Below are positions 10,499 through 21,984 of a stretch of DNA of 64,000 nt, in pieces; within the stretch, counting starts at the first letter, position 1, and every line of letters begins with the position of its first letter. The DNA is from Gonapodya prolifera JEL478. Its lineage: Eukaryota > Monoblepharomycota > Monoblepharidomycetes > Monoblepharidales > Gonapodyaceae. Position numbers and translations under genes: made by a program. The notes beneath the pieces are model-generated. The model was given only the letters and a program-made list of their open reading frames with translations. It did not search any database and had not been told where the DNA came from. Location: NCBI GenBank assembly GCA_001574975.1, contig KQ965771.1, forward strand, positions 62,001-126,000, given 5' to 3'.

Positions 10499-11941
10499 CT
10501 AAAATGTACTCTTGATTATATTCAATAGCGCGGTACTCAACAAATTGGTTGATTCCCGCATCCACGCTTTCATCTCTTTCGCGAGAAACTTCCGCTGTTC
10601 TGATGTGAGACCCAACTGGTCCATCACAAATGCCCAAAGAGTTCGCATCCACGTTGAGGGCTGTCATCACCAGTGCAATACGCCTCCAATGCACAAACGG
10701 TGCATCAACATGCTTACCGAGAATAGTCGCCATTTGGCTGGGCCACATCGAGGTGGAAATGTCTCGGGCATTGTAACAGAGGTCTGGATCTGCAATAGCA
10801 GTTGTGAAGGCTGATACGTAGCTTGTGAGCTGAAACGAGTTGAATTCTGTGTGTGACGCCGCCTTAAGAACTGTGGTGGCAGTGTCGACGCCTTCTGCTC
10901 ACACAACACATGCGTTGGCACGTGGCAGTGGGGATGTGTCAAAGAACTTCTGCAACGTTTGTGCCACATGAACCAGATCCAAACGCGGAGGGGTGGGAAA
11001 GATTGCGTGACAAATCGCATGGGCTGGTGACAAGTACGTGCGACTGTCGCAATTGTCCCATATGCGGCATGCTGAGAGAAGGGGTAGAATCCAAATAGAA
11101 TCTGAAGTTTCGTGATAGCAAAGAGAACAGTCGCAGATCCAACATCGCTGCTCTTTTGTTAAAAACTTCCCGTGGTGCAAAATACGCCAGAACTTTTCCA
11201 TCGTCTCTCTGCTGAGTACATCCGGAGGAACTCCATTGAGAAACTGAACGGTGGCAGACAGAAGATTTTCTTTTGGAAGTCCACAACAGACAACCAGTTG
11301 CAAAACAGAAGACTGCGTGTTGAATCTTCAGGCGCAAAATTTTGTGGCGGCGGCCATTGTTGAGCTGGTGGAAGCATATTATCGGTTGCTGTCCATGGCT
11401 CAACCTGCAACTTTGTTTGAGCACATAATATCTTGCAGAGTCACGCAACACTCGCCTCCGTCCCCTGATATTCTGTCATCACGCTATCGAAATCGACATC
11501 TGTCTCGTTCGCGACAACCGTCGAAGGAAGTCAACCGCATGGGGCATCTTTCCGTACTGGCTTCGCCCGATTATTGTCGCAATTTTCCCCCCAGTGAGAC
11601 GAGGATTCGTCCCAACAACGCATGCGAACGTGGGGAAGTCTGGATCCGGCTCGTCAATCAATCGCCCCACATAGTCCATTCCGTACAGTCTGAGCAGAAC
11701 GTAAAACATATCCCTCAAGTCTCTCGGCTTCTTTGTTCGGAGACAGGCCTCCCGGAACTGGATGAGGCATGTTCGCTGAACGTTGGTCTTGTAACGAGCG
11801 GGACATGATCCTGAGCGGCCAGAGAACGGTCGGGTGGAGACGAGAGAGAATGACGATCTGAAATACCTCGCTCGTGGAGACGAGGCGATGGGAGGGAGAC
11901 GGGGTTTCCATGGTTTGTGGATTTGAGTTGGCTTTGGCCAT
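10499..11941 (-). pseudogene. Decayed copy 2 of the three-copy hypothetical family
   Basis: The most complete member in extent. It begins at 11941 (MAKANSNPQTMETPSPSHRL, then VFQIVILSRLHPTVLWPLRI) and changes frame near 11810 to CLIQFREACLRTKKPRDLRD and MFYVLLRLYGMDYVGRLIDE. It passes stops near 11479, resumes with QLVVCCGLPKENLLSATVQF and CRIWDNCDSRTYLSPAHAIC, hits a TGA near 10900 where copy 1 has TTC, and continues FQLTSYVSAFTTAIADPDL. It shifts frame again before GLTSEQRKFLAKEMKAW and ends at 10499. Alignment with copy 1 shows the TGA and the late frameshift are lesions. Earlier breaks could be introns, so a partly functional spliced gene is not excluded. Confidence 0.5.
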
Positions 11942-12259
11942 CTTCCTGGAACCATGCGTCCCCCTTACTCTTTCGTAAACGTAAACGCCTTTTGCTTTCC
12001 CCACTATTTCAGATTTATTGATGCTTTCCAGGGTTTAGGTTCAGAATTCCCGTGGTGTCCTTCAATTGCGACAGGGAATTACAATCCGTCCCGTGTCTCC
12101 AAGTCCGGTCCTTCTCACCGAAACTTAGTCCCCATCACTGGACCCAGAGCGCGTGCGTGGTCCACGTTCCAACCACTCTTCACGCAGAGCGCTCCGCCGA
12201 TCCCCTCATCATCCACCCCGGTCCGGACCACACCTCTCCCTGCACCCCGTCACCTCTGC

Positions 12260-14381
12260 TCACCCATTCACCCACACGTCGACTTTCCTTCCTTGCTCAG
12301 TTGCCACCTGCGCCACGACGTCGCGTGCGTGCTGCTTCACCCTCAGGGACACATAGTTCACTACGGGGAGAGCGCCGGGCGGTTGGTGGGAGACGGGAGG
12401 TATTGGTCGTAAACGGTGGGGCATGGAGAGGCGGGGGTCGGTAGTGTTACGTGAGTAGCTGGGTCAGATGCAGACCAGCAACATCTACCGCTACTCACTG
12501 TCCAGATCGAGTTCGCGCAATGCAGAACCCGGAACGGCGAGAGCGGAGAGGAGGGCAAGGGCGCCGTCGTCGCCCGCGAGGTTTCCTGGGTGGCGGAAGA
12601 TGAGCGGTTGGGGAGAACGAAGGGGGGAGGTTAAAGGCTACCTGCGCCACTCATATAAACCCCCCACGCAGTTGCAGACACAGAGTAGTTTCAGATTCAG
12701 CTTCATCTTTGGGTCGAACTTCGTCTGGGACAGGCTGAGCTCCAAATCCAACCCAAACCACCTTGCTCCAAACCCCAAGGTCACTCCACCCCCTTCACCA
12801 ACACACCCGGGCCCNCCCCCCCACCCCCCCACCTCAACCCCCGTCCCCGTCCCGCACAACTCACGCGCCATAAACACCCTCTCGACCGACCCACACGCCA
12901 TCAACCCCTGCGCGACCAGCCTGGCCCCCATGGGCCCGACGGCGCAGTCGGCCACGACGAGCTCCTTGAGTGACGACGATTGAGCGAGCATGTCGGAGAG
13001 AGCGCGGGCGGCGGGGCCGTTGCCGATGGCGTTGCCTGGTGAGGGGGTGTGTGGAGCGGAGGGAAGTGAGAACGGTGGGTGGTTAGAGTCGACGTTCCCC
13101 CCCCCCACCCCCACCCTCCCGCGAACAATGGCAACGTGGAGAACCACTCGCTCCGCTAAGGTTCTTGACAACTCCTCTGCCCGAGTCGTCTCGTTCCAAA
13201 CCCCCACACCGTGACACCCCCCACACCTCACACCTCACGCCACACACACACATACGCACCATCAACCGCCAGCACCTCCAAGCTCGCACACTTGCCAACC
13301 GCTCTAAGAAGGATTTCCATCCCTTGCGCGTCCACGCCTCCGGCGGATGCGCGCAGGGTCCGTAGGCGGCACGCGGGGGAGGTGGAGGAGAGGAGGGTGG
13401 CGAGGGCATCGGTGGTGGCGAGGGCGAGGGAGTTTCCTGGAGGAGAGGTTCGTCAGTGGGAGGTGGTAGGTGGGTGTGAGGAAGGATCTAGTGGCGACGT
13501 GGGCCTCGATGTTGTAACTGTCGATTGGCACACGCTGATCCGCGAGAAGGAGTATTTGTCTCCAGCGGACGTCTTTGCTATCCAGGCTTCCTTCAAAAGC
13601 ATGGCCGTATCATTTCCCGCCTCATGAAATACCGCTCGGTGGGCAGGTCAATCGCCAAATATGCGGTCTTGACCATCCACACCAAGTGACACGTGTAACT
13701 GGCCTTGACTCTGTTCAACTCGGTTTCGTCTGACTTCACGGACTACTTACTCTCGATATCCAAATAGGCGACTCGAGACCCAACCAACGCCCTCACGACC
13801 GTCTCGACTGCCTGTGGGGTCATGGCGCACCCGGCCAGGACGACCTTGTCCAACCGGGCATTCCTCGTTACGGTGTCCGCGATGGCGAGGGAAGCCGTAT
13901 CGTCCAATTGGGTCCCCTGCAGGTCCAGAATGCGGAGCACCCCTGCCTCGGACACGCGAGCGAGGAGCGAGGGGATGAGACCGTGGACATCCCATTTGCG
14001 CGAGTTGAGCAGCGGGTCGAGTACGTCCTCTCTGCTCCAGAGCCTTCGTGTATCGCTTGAGGTCCTCAGCGAGAGGCGGAGCTCCTCGACTCTCGGCAGT
14101 GCATCCACACCACCACCCCCAACCGCGTCCACCAGTTTCTGCAGCACGCCCAGCCCCTCGACGACGATGACAGAGTAGAGCAGTCTCCTCGCTGCCGCCC
14201 ACCACGCCCTGCTGACTGTGGCGAATCGGGAGGACACGAGTGCGCGGTGGGATGCGAAGCGTGGGTTGTATCCGCGTGGACCGAACGCGTGGTGGATGAC
14301 GTGCGCGATCAGCTCGGGCGGGAGAACGGGCGGCGGGCGTGGGGGGGCCATCGGTGCGTCGAGTGGCGTCCGCAGCATCAT
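12260..14381 (-). CDS. F-box-like / leucine-rich repeat (RNI-type) protein
   Basis: Five exons splice in phase: 13751-14381, 13260-13436, 12865-13035, 12499-12585 and 12260-12360, giving 388 residues. Residues 15-70 look like a fungal F-box (LPPELIAHVIHHAF, then VSRAWWAAARRLLYSVIVVE). The rest is ribonuclease-inhibitor-type LRR: VLRILDLQGTQLDDTASLAI, LDKVVLAGCAMTPQAVETVV, LDIERNSLALATTDALATLL, GNAIGNGPAARALSDMLAQS, RNLAGDDGALALLSALA and LRELDLDMNYVSLRVKQHA. The introns fall within LRR units and are long for this window (313, 224, 279 and 138 bases); the 279-base one holds an N at 12815. An alternative start is at 14351. Such proteins usually act as substrate receptors of SCF ubiquitin ligases; that role is inferred. 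Confidence 0.78.
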
Positions 14382-15030
14382 TTATTGCCTGGTGTTCGAG
14401 CTGCCGCGAACTCGTGCTTGCGTGCAAAGAGGGTGTCGTCAGACCACTTAAGGCCCCTGGAGCCAGTGCTCAAACTCGCATGGAGTCCCCCGGTGTCCCT
14501 CTTGACCAACCTGTGCTCGGTGGCGGGCCTCTGGATGTCTACGAGCAGGCTGCAGAGCTGAAGTCTCTCTTGCTCCCCGAATTTTTGGTGGTATACATTT
14601 TTGGCTGTTCATTCCGGAGCGTGGCGCGATGACGCTGTGGAGCACCTTGAGTGGGCGAGGTGGCTCCAGGATCCAGTTCGCACCCTTTCGCACGACCGAC
14701 GACGCAGACAGGAGGCATCGGCGGGGGCAGACTTCCCTCCAACCCCACTTTCATGCCCTGCGACCTCAAGCGTGTCTCGGGGCTGGGGAAGAGCGACACC
14801 TTCAACGTCCGCTTGGGCAAGAAGCGCAGGCTGGCGGGATCGGCCATCAAGGACGCGCCTGAGCTCTAGATTCGAGATCTTGAATATAGTCTCGAGTGCG
14901 TATTGCCAAGTCCAAGACACGGGATCATCATCCGTTCTAATTGAAGCCCACAACGGGCGGCGCCAATTACATTCATCGCTCGCTGCGGGCGAGCTCAAGA
15001 CAAAGCCTTCACTATCTTAATGTACATTCA
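14382..15030. other. Intergenic with weak coding traces
   Basis: No gene could be supported. A short forward frame at 14651-14869 ends CDLKRVSGLGKSDTFNV and KKRRLAGSAIKDAPEL, which has some coding flavour but no family match and no clear start or splice context. Overlapping frames on both strands (14601-15020 plus, 14609-14998 minus) look like shadows. Confidence 0.35.
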
Positions 15031-15365
15031 ATGGTGCGGTACTCCGTGTCCTTCCCTTCTTGATCACTCCACTGGCTTCAATATGCCTCAAATCTGTTCT
15101 CGAGAGTTGGTCACCGGTCAGAACCGCGTCTTCATCTCCTTGGAGACAAGCTTCCGCTGTTCCGATGTGTGCCTCAAATTTTGCACCGCAACGCGCAAGG
15201 AGTCCTGATCTACAGTGAGGGATGTCACGACCATCGCATTCCGAAACGTGCTTCAAATTCACATCCAAGGCATCGACATGTCGGCGAAGAATAGTTGCAA
15301 CAAGATTGGGCCAGATCGAGTGGGAGAGGTCCGCGAGTATTGTAAAAGAGTTCTGAATCTTTGAA
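15031..15365 (-). pseudogene. Truncated, decayed copy 3 of the three-copy hypothetical family
   Basis: DNA from 15031 to 15350 aligns with the 3' part of copy 1 (9480-9780). Shared blocks include GGCTTCAATATGCCTCAAAT, CGCGTCTTCATCTC and GCGAAGAATAGTTGCAACAA on the plus strand. Translated on the minus strand it gives the family tail (LVATILRRHVDALDVNLKH, then after a frame change TSEQRKLVSKEMKTRF). The first half of the gene is absent and the frame is broken near 15240, so this is a dead 5'-truncated duplicate. Confidence 0.6.
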
Positions 15366-16411
15366 CAAATCCAACCGAAGACAATGGAGATCCGAACGTG
15401 TACATGATACTACATGCGACGGGGGTTTTGCTGTCTAATCAAGAAGCGTTGGGATTCAATCAGGAGTGGTCGTCGCACATTTGATGCCGAGCATTCACCC
15501 GCTCGCCTCGGTATTACTCATTTTCTTCGGTGCAGTTGTTCCGAAGCTCGGTAATCTGCAGCGAGTGGGTGAAGTGTTGGATGGCCGTTTGTGCGGTGAA
15601 ATATGCAGGACTCACGGCGAGCGACGAGGACTTGGTTGACCATCGCTTGACGTGCCAAAAGTTGAGCGTTTGTACAGGAATCACACGATATCTCATGGTG
15701 GGTCTCTCTCAGTATGAAGGTTGTGAGGGAAAGAAAGGGGGCAGGGGAGGGCGGGGGAGGGCCGTTTAAACCTTCTCGCGAGGTCTTCCAGTGTAACACC
15801 CCCCCATACATGCTACGATCCCCGCACTCCCCCACCTCAATATAGCATATCTTCAAATCGAGCTCGGCGACGACGAAGGGATTCGATGTGAGTTGTCCAC
15901 ATAACCAATGACGTCAAACAGAGACAGTCTACAACAGCGACAGTATTACCTGAGTAGGGAAACGAATAGCACAAAAAAGTAGGCAATTCGTTCCTCTTTT
16001 ATTTCATAGTTGTAGCATCATGAGATGATAAGGACAGTGTAAATGTCACATCAGACTTCGCACTTGGTTGGATTCGCATTCCGGGACCGCAGACCGCCCG
16101 CCCCAACAACTGAAACCCATCGATGCGAACAACGTCTGCCACCACCGCACGCATCGCGGAACTACCAACTTTCGATCGGAGACTCGATAGTATGGAAGTA
16201 ATTCAGCACATCTTGCCCCAACGAATAAGAATACATAATGCATCTTGCTCGACTACGTATACTGCAAATGCACATCTCTCCCAAAAGACCCCAAAACGTA
16301 CAAAACTCCATCCGTAACCCCCATCTTCGTCAAGTCGCCCATACCATCCCCACCCGCGCACGTGCACGTGCACCACTGCACAGATATCCCCACACACCTC
16401 GTACTCCCTCC
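15366..16411. other. Intergenic; one possible short coding fragment
   Basis: A forward stretch at 15530-15690 reads VICSEWVKCWMAVCAVKYA and ASDEDLVDHRLTCQKLSVCT before a GTGGGT. It could be an exon or remnant of an unrecognised gene, but no partner exons are evident. The remainder (15900-16411) is AT-rich near 15950-16050 and shows nothing else. Confidence 0.3.
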
Positions 16412-18299
16412 TCACCGCCTCGGCTTCTTCAACAACAACTTCACTCCAACCCCCACAGCCGCCCACACGCCAGCGACGCCCGCAACTGTGAGGAACGGCA
16501 TGGCGTATTCGATGGCGGCACGTGTGTCCGCGACGTATTTGGCGAGTCCTTCGGGGGCGTCGACGGCGCTGGGGGAGTGCGGGATCGATCCGAAGCTGGT
16601 AGCATGGGTGGGGTGCGCATCCCCTGATACGGAGGGGCCGCCGTTCGCGATGCCCCTGATCTTCCCCTTAGACACGTCCCCGTTAGTTTTCGATCGGACC
16701 TTGATCTTCTTCTTAGGTATCGGTGCATCAGGGTCAAAGACCGTTTCGATCGCGGTGAATCCTTTGTGCGACAGAAGGACGGATCCTTCGGGCGTGTCGA
16801 GGGTGAGTTTGGAGTCCGGAGCGGTGTACCTAGCGACCCGCGAGGCAATGATGGCGTCGAGGGCGACGTAGGAAGCGGGGACGGCTTGGGAGGCTGTGTG
16901 GTGGGTGGTGGTGGGTGGTGTGAGCGGCGGCAGCAACGAGGGCGGAAGGGGCGGAAGCGCGACCTCACCAATAAACTTCGCCAAAAAACCCGGCACGCTC
17001 CCTCCCGGATTCAAATCCGCCAACGCTATCAATCTCGTCTTCCTCGCTCCCGTCCCATCCCCGATCACTTCCATGATCCCGCCACCCATACCGAGCTGCA
17101 TCCGCACGATACCCTTTTGAGGCGGGAGCGAGGGGTGTGTGCATGAGAGGGTGAGTTGAAGGTACCGCGAGTGCGAGGAGGAGGAGTCGCGGGGTGGGAG
17201 GATGGCGTTGTGTGCGAGAACGACGGCGTCCCGCGCAGAGGTGGGGAACATGGCTTTGGTGCGGAAGTACTGGTGGGGGGCGGGGAAAGCGAAATCGAAT
17301 GGTTGATAGAGTACAACGCGGATAAAGCCCCGCCTCTGCTTCCGCTGGGACAGAAGCAACGATCGCCATGTGAAGTGATACTCACATCGATGCGGGTGTA
17401 GCGATCGAGTTCCTCGACGACGCGCCCGGACTCGGTCATCTCCTTGTCGAACTCTGTCCTGTTCCGCACGTCGAGCGCGTAGTCGAAGGAGGGGTTCAGG
17501 GGGGTGGTCATTTCGGCGAAGAGCTGGCGATAACAAGAGTACATATGAGTCTCTGAGACGGAATAGAACTGCCACGAGTGTGTAGAACACACCTTGAAGT
17601 TCCACTCTGCATTGCGATTCTTGAACACTTTCACCCTCGGCTTCCCCTCTCCATTATCCACATCCGCAACCAACTGCCAGGTGCCGTCTTCGTGCTCGTG
17701 TTCAGAGACGGGCCGGTCGAGAATGGCGAGAAGGTTCGCCTTGTGTTGAGCAACTGTCGCGAGTCTATGGGTGAGACGAGAACGGCGTAGAGGTACCAAT
17801 AGCTTATGTCCTTCGCCGGAATGGTAGAATAAAGGAACAAGAATCGAACTTACAGCTCGCGCTTCCGCTTCTCGTCTGGAGTCTCGTCGTCCACCTCGAT
17901 CTCTTCTTCTGCGCCATGACCATCCTCACCCTCCGCACTCGACACCGCTGGCTCCCTTGCCGGTGCAATCGGTGGAACTGCAGCTGCGTCCCGTCCAACA
18001 GCCGCCCCATCCGCCACTTTCACATCGAATCCCGCGCCATCGAGTAGCTCCAAGGCCCACTCTCCGCCAGGCAGCGGGATCCCGAACGCCGGAGCGAGCA
18101 GCGCGATCGTGAGTACTTGGGCCAGCAAGTAGTGCAGCGCGTCTGGGGAAGTGGAGGATGACGCGGCGACAGATTGAGCGGAGAATGCGAGGTAGCGCAG
18201 AACGCGGAGAAGGACGTGGGAGACGGTGACTGCGAGCGGGGGCAGCAGCACCAGCGTGAGAAGGAGGACAACGAGGGCTGTGGGTGTCGGGCGTGCCAT
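16412..18299 (-). CDS. START-domain lipid-transfer protein with N- and C-terminal membrane segments
   Basis: Four exons join in phase: 17854-18299, 17593-17764, 17386-17523 and 16412-17335, giving 559 residues. Residues about 8-35 (LVVLLLTLVLLPPLAVTVSH) form a membrane anchor or signal anchor, followed by a second hydrophobic stretch near 70-90 and a Glu/Asp-rich linker. The START domain occupies roughly 160-375: WQLVADVDNGEGKPRVKVFK, NAEWNFK, VVEELDRYTRIDRR, SARDAVVLAHNAILPPRD, QKGIVRMQLGMGGGIMEVI and LADLNPGGSVPGFLAKF, the usual C-terminal helix signature (DPkGxiPxxLxxxF). The C-terminus has a third hydrophobic segment (MPFLTVAGVAGVWAAVGVGV) and ends KKPRR, so the protein is probably anchored to a membrane, perhaps the ER. 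The ligand is unknown. Confidence 0.82.
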
Positions 18300-19310
18300 G
18301 TTCGTGGTGGAGCGGTGTCGGTGGGTTGACAGGCCGGCTGAACTTGTTGGATGGGGCCGGCTGAATCGGCTGCTCGCAACCACTGTCCTCCGCCTTTGCA
18401 CAAGAAAATTCAACCGGTCGCAGTTACAGATTCAGTTATATTCAAAAATTCACAGATAAGCTATGCCCCCCGTAGTGAACGTCGTGAGCGGAAGCGAACA
18501 AGTGAACAAGGTGTGGGCGAACTTCGTGAAGGGAAAAGTGCTGGCCAAGTGCGTCTGTCCAAAAAATAAAGAAACTTCAGAAACCCCCGGATGTTTTCCG
18601 CTCGATTGACGCGTCAAAATAATACGAGGTGCCGTTTGCGCTATCTGGGACGGAAAGGCCCTCATGAATTCCGCAGTTCGACGTGTTTATCGCTTGATCC
18701 TCCTCCAGGCATGCCTGAAGCTCTTCTTCCACTTCATGGACAATGTCAATTGGTTTCAGTTAGCTCCTCGCTAACCTTGCGCCACCTGTTGGGGCCAGCC
18801 TTGTTGCTCCCAACCGCATAAGTCACACCTGTAGAGCTTTTGGTGCGTTTAAACACAGAAAGGCGTGAGTCACCATATCAGCTCGCAACGGGCAAGCTCA
18901 AGGGCATAACCCCACTATCTTTACTAAACAGAACCAAGACCGCTCGGATACACACGATGATGTTCGCACTGGCCGCAACCACCCCATCCCGCACCAGGAA
19001 GCAATTCATTTCGGTTATTTTGATTCCGAGGGCGAGGACCCCGAAGAAATCAATGTTTACGTGCGAATTTTCAGCGCCTTCGCTGTGCTGTCCCAACGCT
19101 CACTGCCGCTGCCTGCGTTTGTGTGTCTATACAGTTTGATCCATCGACACATACATTTCAGCGATGGTATTATGTCATATGCGGAATAATACAATGGAAG
19201 AGGCGGCCTACGCCGACGGGTATCGATGACCCGAGCCGCTGGACTCTCTCACCTACGAAACTTCCAACTTCCAACTCCCTCACGGAAACAATTTTGTTTG
19301 TCGCGGTCTA
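18300..19310. other. Intergenic, nothing recognised
   Basis: About 1 kb between the START gene start and the MFS pseudogene. Short frames exist on both strands, but none shows family similarity, splice context or consistent coding text. Confidence 0.45.
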
Positions 19311-19989
19311 TGGACGCAGAGATGGACGGTTCTCATCGCTCTCAGCAATCGCAAAACGGGCACAGCAGTCCTCTCGAGCGCCTGTGAAGGCGGAAACAAG
19401 TTCGCAGATCGAGGCGAACGAGGAGCTCCTCAAAGACGAGGGGGAGGTCAAGACGTCGGATCTGTCGACACCGTCGCCGGACGAAGACGTTCCACCAGAA
19501 GATGGCGCTTTTGGTACGTTCCAGTCCGCAATTTAGGGGGCAATACTGTTTTTGAAACTTGTCTTGGACTTTGGGTGAGCTCAGGAGAATTTCTTAGTTT
19601 GGCGCCACCGGTGGACAATTCGTCTCCCAAATCCCAGTTGTGGTATCGTCCATTTTCGGTCACCACGACTCGGCCTCGAAGATGGAAATGGGGTTGCCTC
19701 TCCCTATCTGTTGATGAGCTCACATTTCCATTCACATCACCCACACGTTACCTCCACTACATGACCCTTCGCTACCACCTCGATCTTGCCAGGCTCTCTT
19801 GTCGGAACGCTCGCCGGCGGGAAACTTGTCGACTCCCACACGACGCCCAACCCGGCATCCCTATCTGGGTACGACCAAGAGTTCTTCCCTTTCATGAGGT
19901 ACACGGGCACGTTGTTTCTTCTTTCAGCGACGATAACATTGGTACTGAGGTGGCATTTGGTTGAGTGGACGGTTAGGGTGGAGGCGTAA
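19311..19989 (+). pseudogene. Internally deleted MFS (monocarboxylate-transporter-like) pseudogene
   Basis: This is a shortened copy of the intact gene at 21985-23998. The N-terminal cytosolic exon is recognisable (SQQSQNG at the start, then after a frameshift NEELLKDEGEVKTSDLSTPS and DEDVPPEDG). It jumps directly to the penultimate exon (FGHHDSASKM near 19650-19685) and the last exon (GSLVGTLAGGKLVDSHTTP..., ending RVEA at 19989). All central transmembrane exons are missing. The first ATG frame ends in TGA after about 25 codons, and the penultimate exon is also out of frame. The high similarity of the last exon (GTLAGGKL.DSHTTPNP) points to a fairly recent tandem duplication with a deletion. 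Confidence 0.8.
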
Positions 19990-20306
19990 CGTTGCGACTT
20001 AGAAATTATAAAGCCATGCGGTGCAGATTGTAGTGTACGCTCTGTCTTGTTATTGTTTCATACCTCAAGATATACCACCTCAAGATATACCTCTTTTATC
20101 ACCTCTAAAATCGGCTCCTTCAGCTGATCAATCAATATCAGTCGACTTCGCGTCCGTCTTTCAGTTCCTTCAAGAAATGGTCACACACGCAAAATTCTTC
20201 TCATCGAACAAAACAAACAATTGTCACTCAATTACACAATAAAAGGCACACAGCAATAATCTTGTTGCACGGGAACCTGGTCGTTCCATTGATGATCACA
20301 AGTAAG
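19990..20306. other. AT-rich spacer with a short tandem duplication
   Basis: The interval is AT-rich and holds a direct duplication of ACCTCAAGATAT near 20063-20090. No gene, promoter element or RNA could be supported. Confidence 0.4.
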
Positions 20307-21739
20307 CTACCCCGCAAGTGTGCCCGTAGTCGTCTTGTCAAACCCCCTCGCACCCCTCAACCACCCCACAAGTTCCCTCTCGACGACTTCATCAGCAATG
20401 GCGGTCTTGCCTTCGGTCTTCAGGGCCGCGACGTGGGCGTCATTCGGGTCACCGCCGACCCACTTTGCGTTACTGGTTGACGGCTCAATCGAAGACAGGT
20501 GTTTTGCGACGGGGGCGAGGTCGATGCAAGGAGGGATTGGCGTTGATACGAGGTCGACGTGGGATTCGTATCTGTGCAATGGGAGTTGCAAACTTCCCCC
20601 GCATCGAGTCAATATTGAATGTGTGCAAGATCACCCACCGGTACTTGACCTGCCAATCGGCGCCCGTCGCGGTCGCAACAATGTAGCAGTCCCCGCCTTC
20701 GCTCAGGTATGCGAGGTACGTGTAGATAGCAAAAATGGAGACGGGGGTGTTGTACGTCGTGGGGACGTAGACGAACGCGAGGGAGAGGTCGAGGTACTTC
20801 GTAACGCGAATGGTTCCGGAAGTGATTGCGGCAAGCGTCGTCTGGGCAAGCAAAGCTTCAGCACGGCTCGCAGGAGGGCAAGGACATGGCGCCATCACCC
20901 ACTTCATAATTCTCCTCACTGCTCTTCCAGGACGACTCATATGAGTCGATATTGTCCACAATGTCTTGGAATCTCGGGATCATCTCCGTGTAAAGGTTGT
21001 CGAAGAGCTCGTAAAAGTCTTTGAACTTGAAGGTGGTTGCTGGAAGTGGGGATTTCACGTCTTCAACGCGATTCGAGAAAGCGTCAATGGTCCAAGCAAT
21101 GCGTGCGGCGGTGCTGGAGACAGAAAAGAACGGTACAGGAACGGTGGGTCCCTTCGCCCATGCAAAAATGAATGCACTGAGCAACACTCACTGGTCACGG
21201 AACTTGAGAAAGTCGCCTGCCTTGGAGACCTCGATCAATAAATCTTTCCTCTCCTTGGCCCATTCTTGGTGGAGAACAACGGATACGCCAGCAAGACCGT
21301 CGTGGTCAAAATGGTCGTTGGAGACGATAACCGATTTTCCTGAGAGCTCGAGAGCCGATTCGCCTGCGTGATCCGCGATAAAGTTGAAGGCGCATTCCGT
21401 GCTGGTATCAGCCTGCGGTTCGACAGGATGCGGCGGCGAAGTTTCAGTCGGATTATCGGATCAAATGTAGTTGATGCGATCCTGGCAAACTTCTCGGACG
21501 AGCCCCCAGCAATGGCACCGCAGGCTCACCCTGTACTTGCTTAGTGCTCCTACATTGATGCTGTGTGTGATAGCGTGGAGATTCGCCGGTCTCTCGGAGC
21601 TGTTGAGGTATTTTACGGTCGAGGGGTCGAAGTTCGAAACGTCGACCAGGACGCAAGGAGTTCCCTGTTTGGCAGCTTCGAGAGCCTTGCAGAAGGTAAG
21701 GAAAGAGTACGTTGTTGGAGAAGGCTCTGGCTCTGGCAT
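20307..21739 (-). CDS. DUF6687-like protein of bacterial appearance
   Basis: At least five exons in phase, starting at 21739 (MPEPEPSPTTYSFLTFCKAL). Exon 1 ends KYR before GTGAGC (near 21538). Exon 2 begins ADTSTECAFNFIADH and carries the strongest motif, VIVSNDHFDHDGLAGVSVVL, then AKERKDLLIEVSKAGDFLKF. Exon 3 begins AARIAWTIDAFSNRVEDV and includes IPRFQDIVDNIDSYESSW. Exon 4 reads LLAQTTLAAITSGTIRVTKY and DLSLAFVYVP. The last exon begins YESHVDLVSTPIPPCIDLAP and ends at 20307. The block order (NHFDxDG..GV, then DLAvvxVP, then RYES...DL.PLA..L) is what I recall for DUF6687, a mostly actinobacterial family of unknown function. The conserved Asp/His residues suggest metal binding, but the biochemistry is unknown. 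The gene lies between an MFS pseudogene and its intact paralogue. Confidence 0.62.
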
Positions 21740-21984
21740 GTCTGGAGGTCAACAAAATGTTCGGAGGAACTTGTAATGCGAAGACCGAAAGCCTTTCCCT
21801 GTCGCCCACCTAATACCAAAAAAAAAGCTATGTATTCGTTTTGGAGTAAAGCTCTTGTAGGAACCGGCCTAACGTCTTGGGGTGATAAAATGGTAATATG
21901 TAGTCTCATTTATGTAGTCTCAAACTGTGTACTAGTTGTTTTTGCACTGGGGAAGCAAAATCGGACATCAGATCGCAACGTCCC

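Noticed and set aside
13083-13627. Open frames on both strands inside the F-box/LRR gene
   Set aside because: They lie across introns of a gene whose five exons join perfectly in phase.
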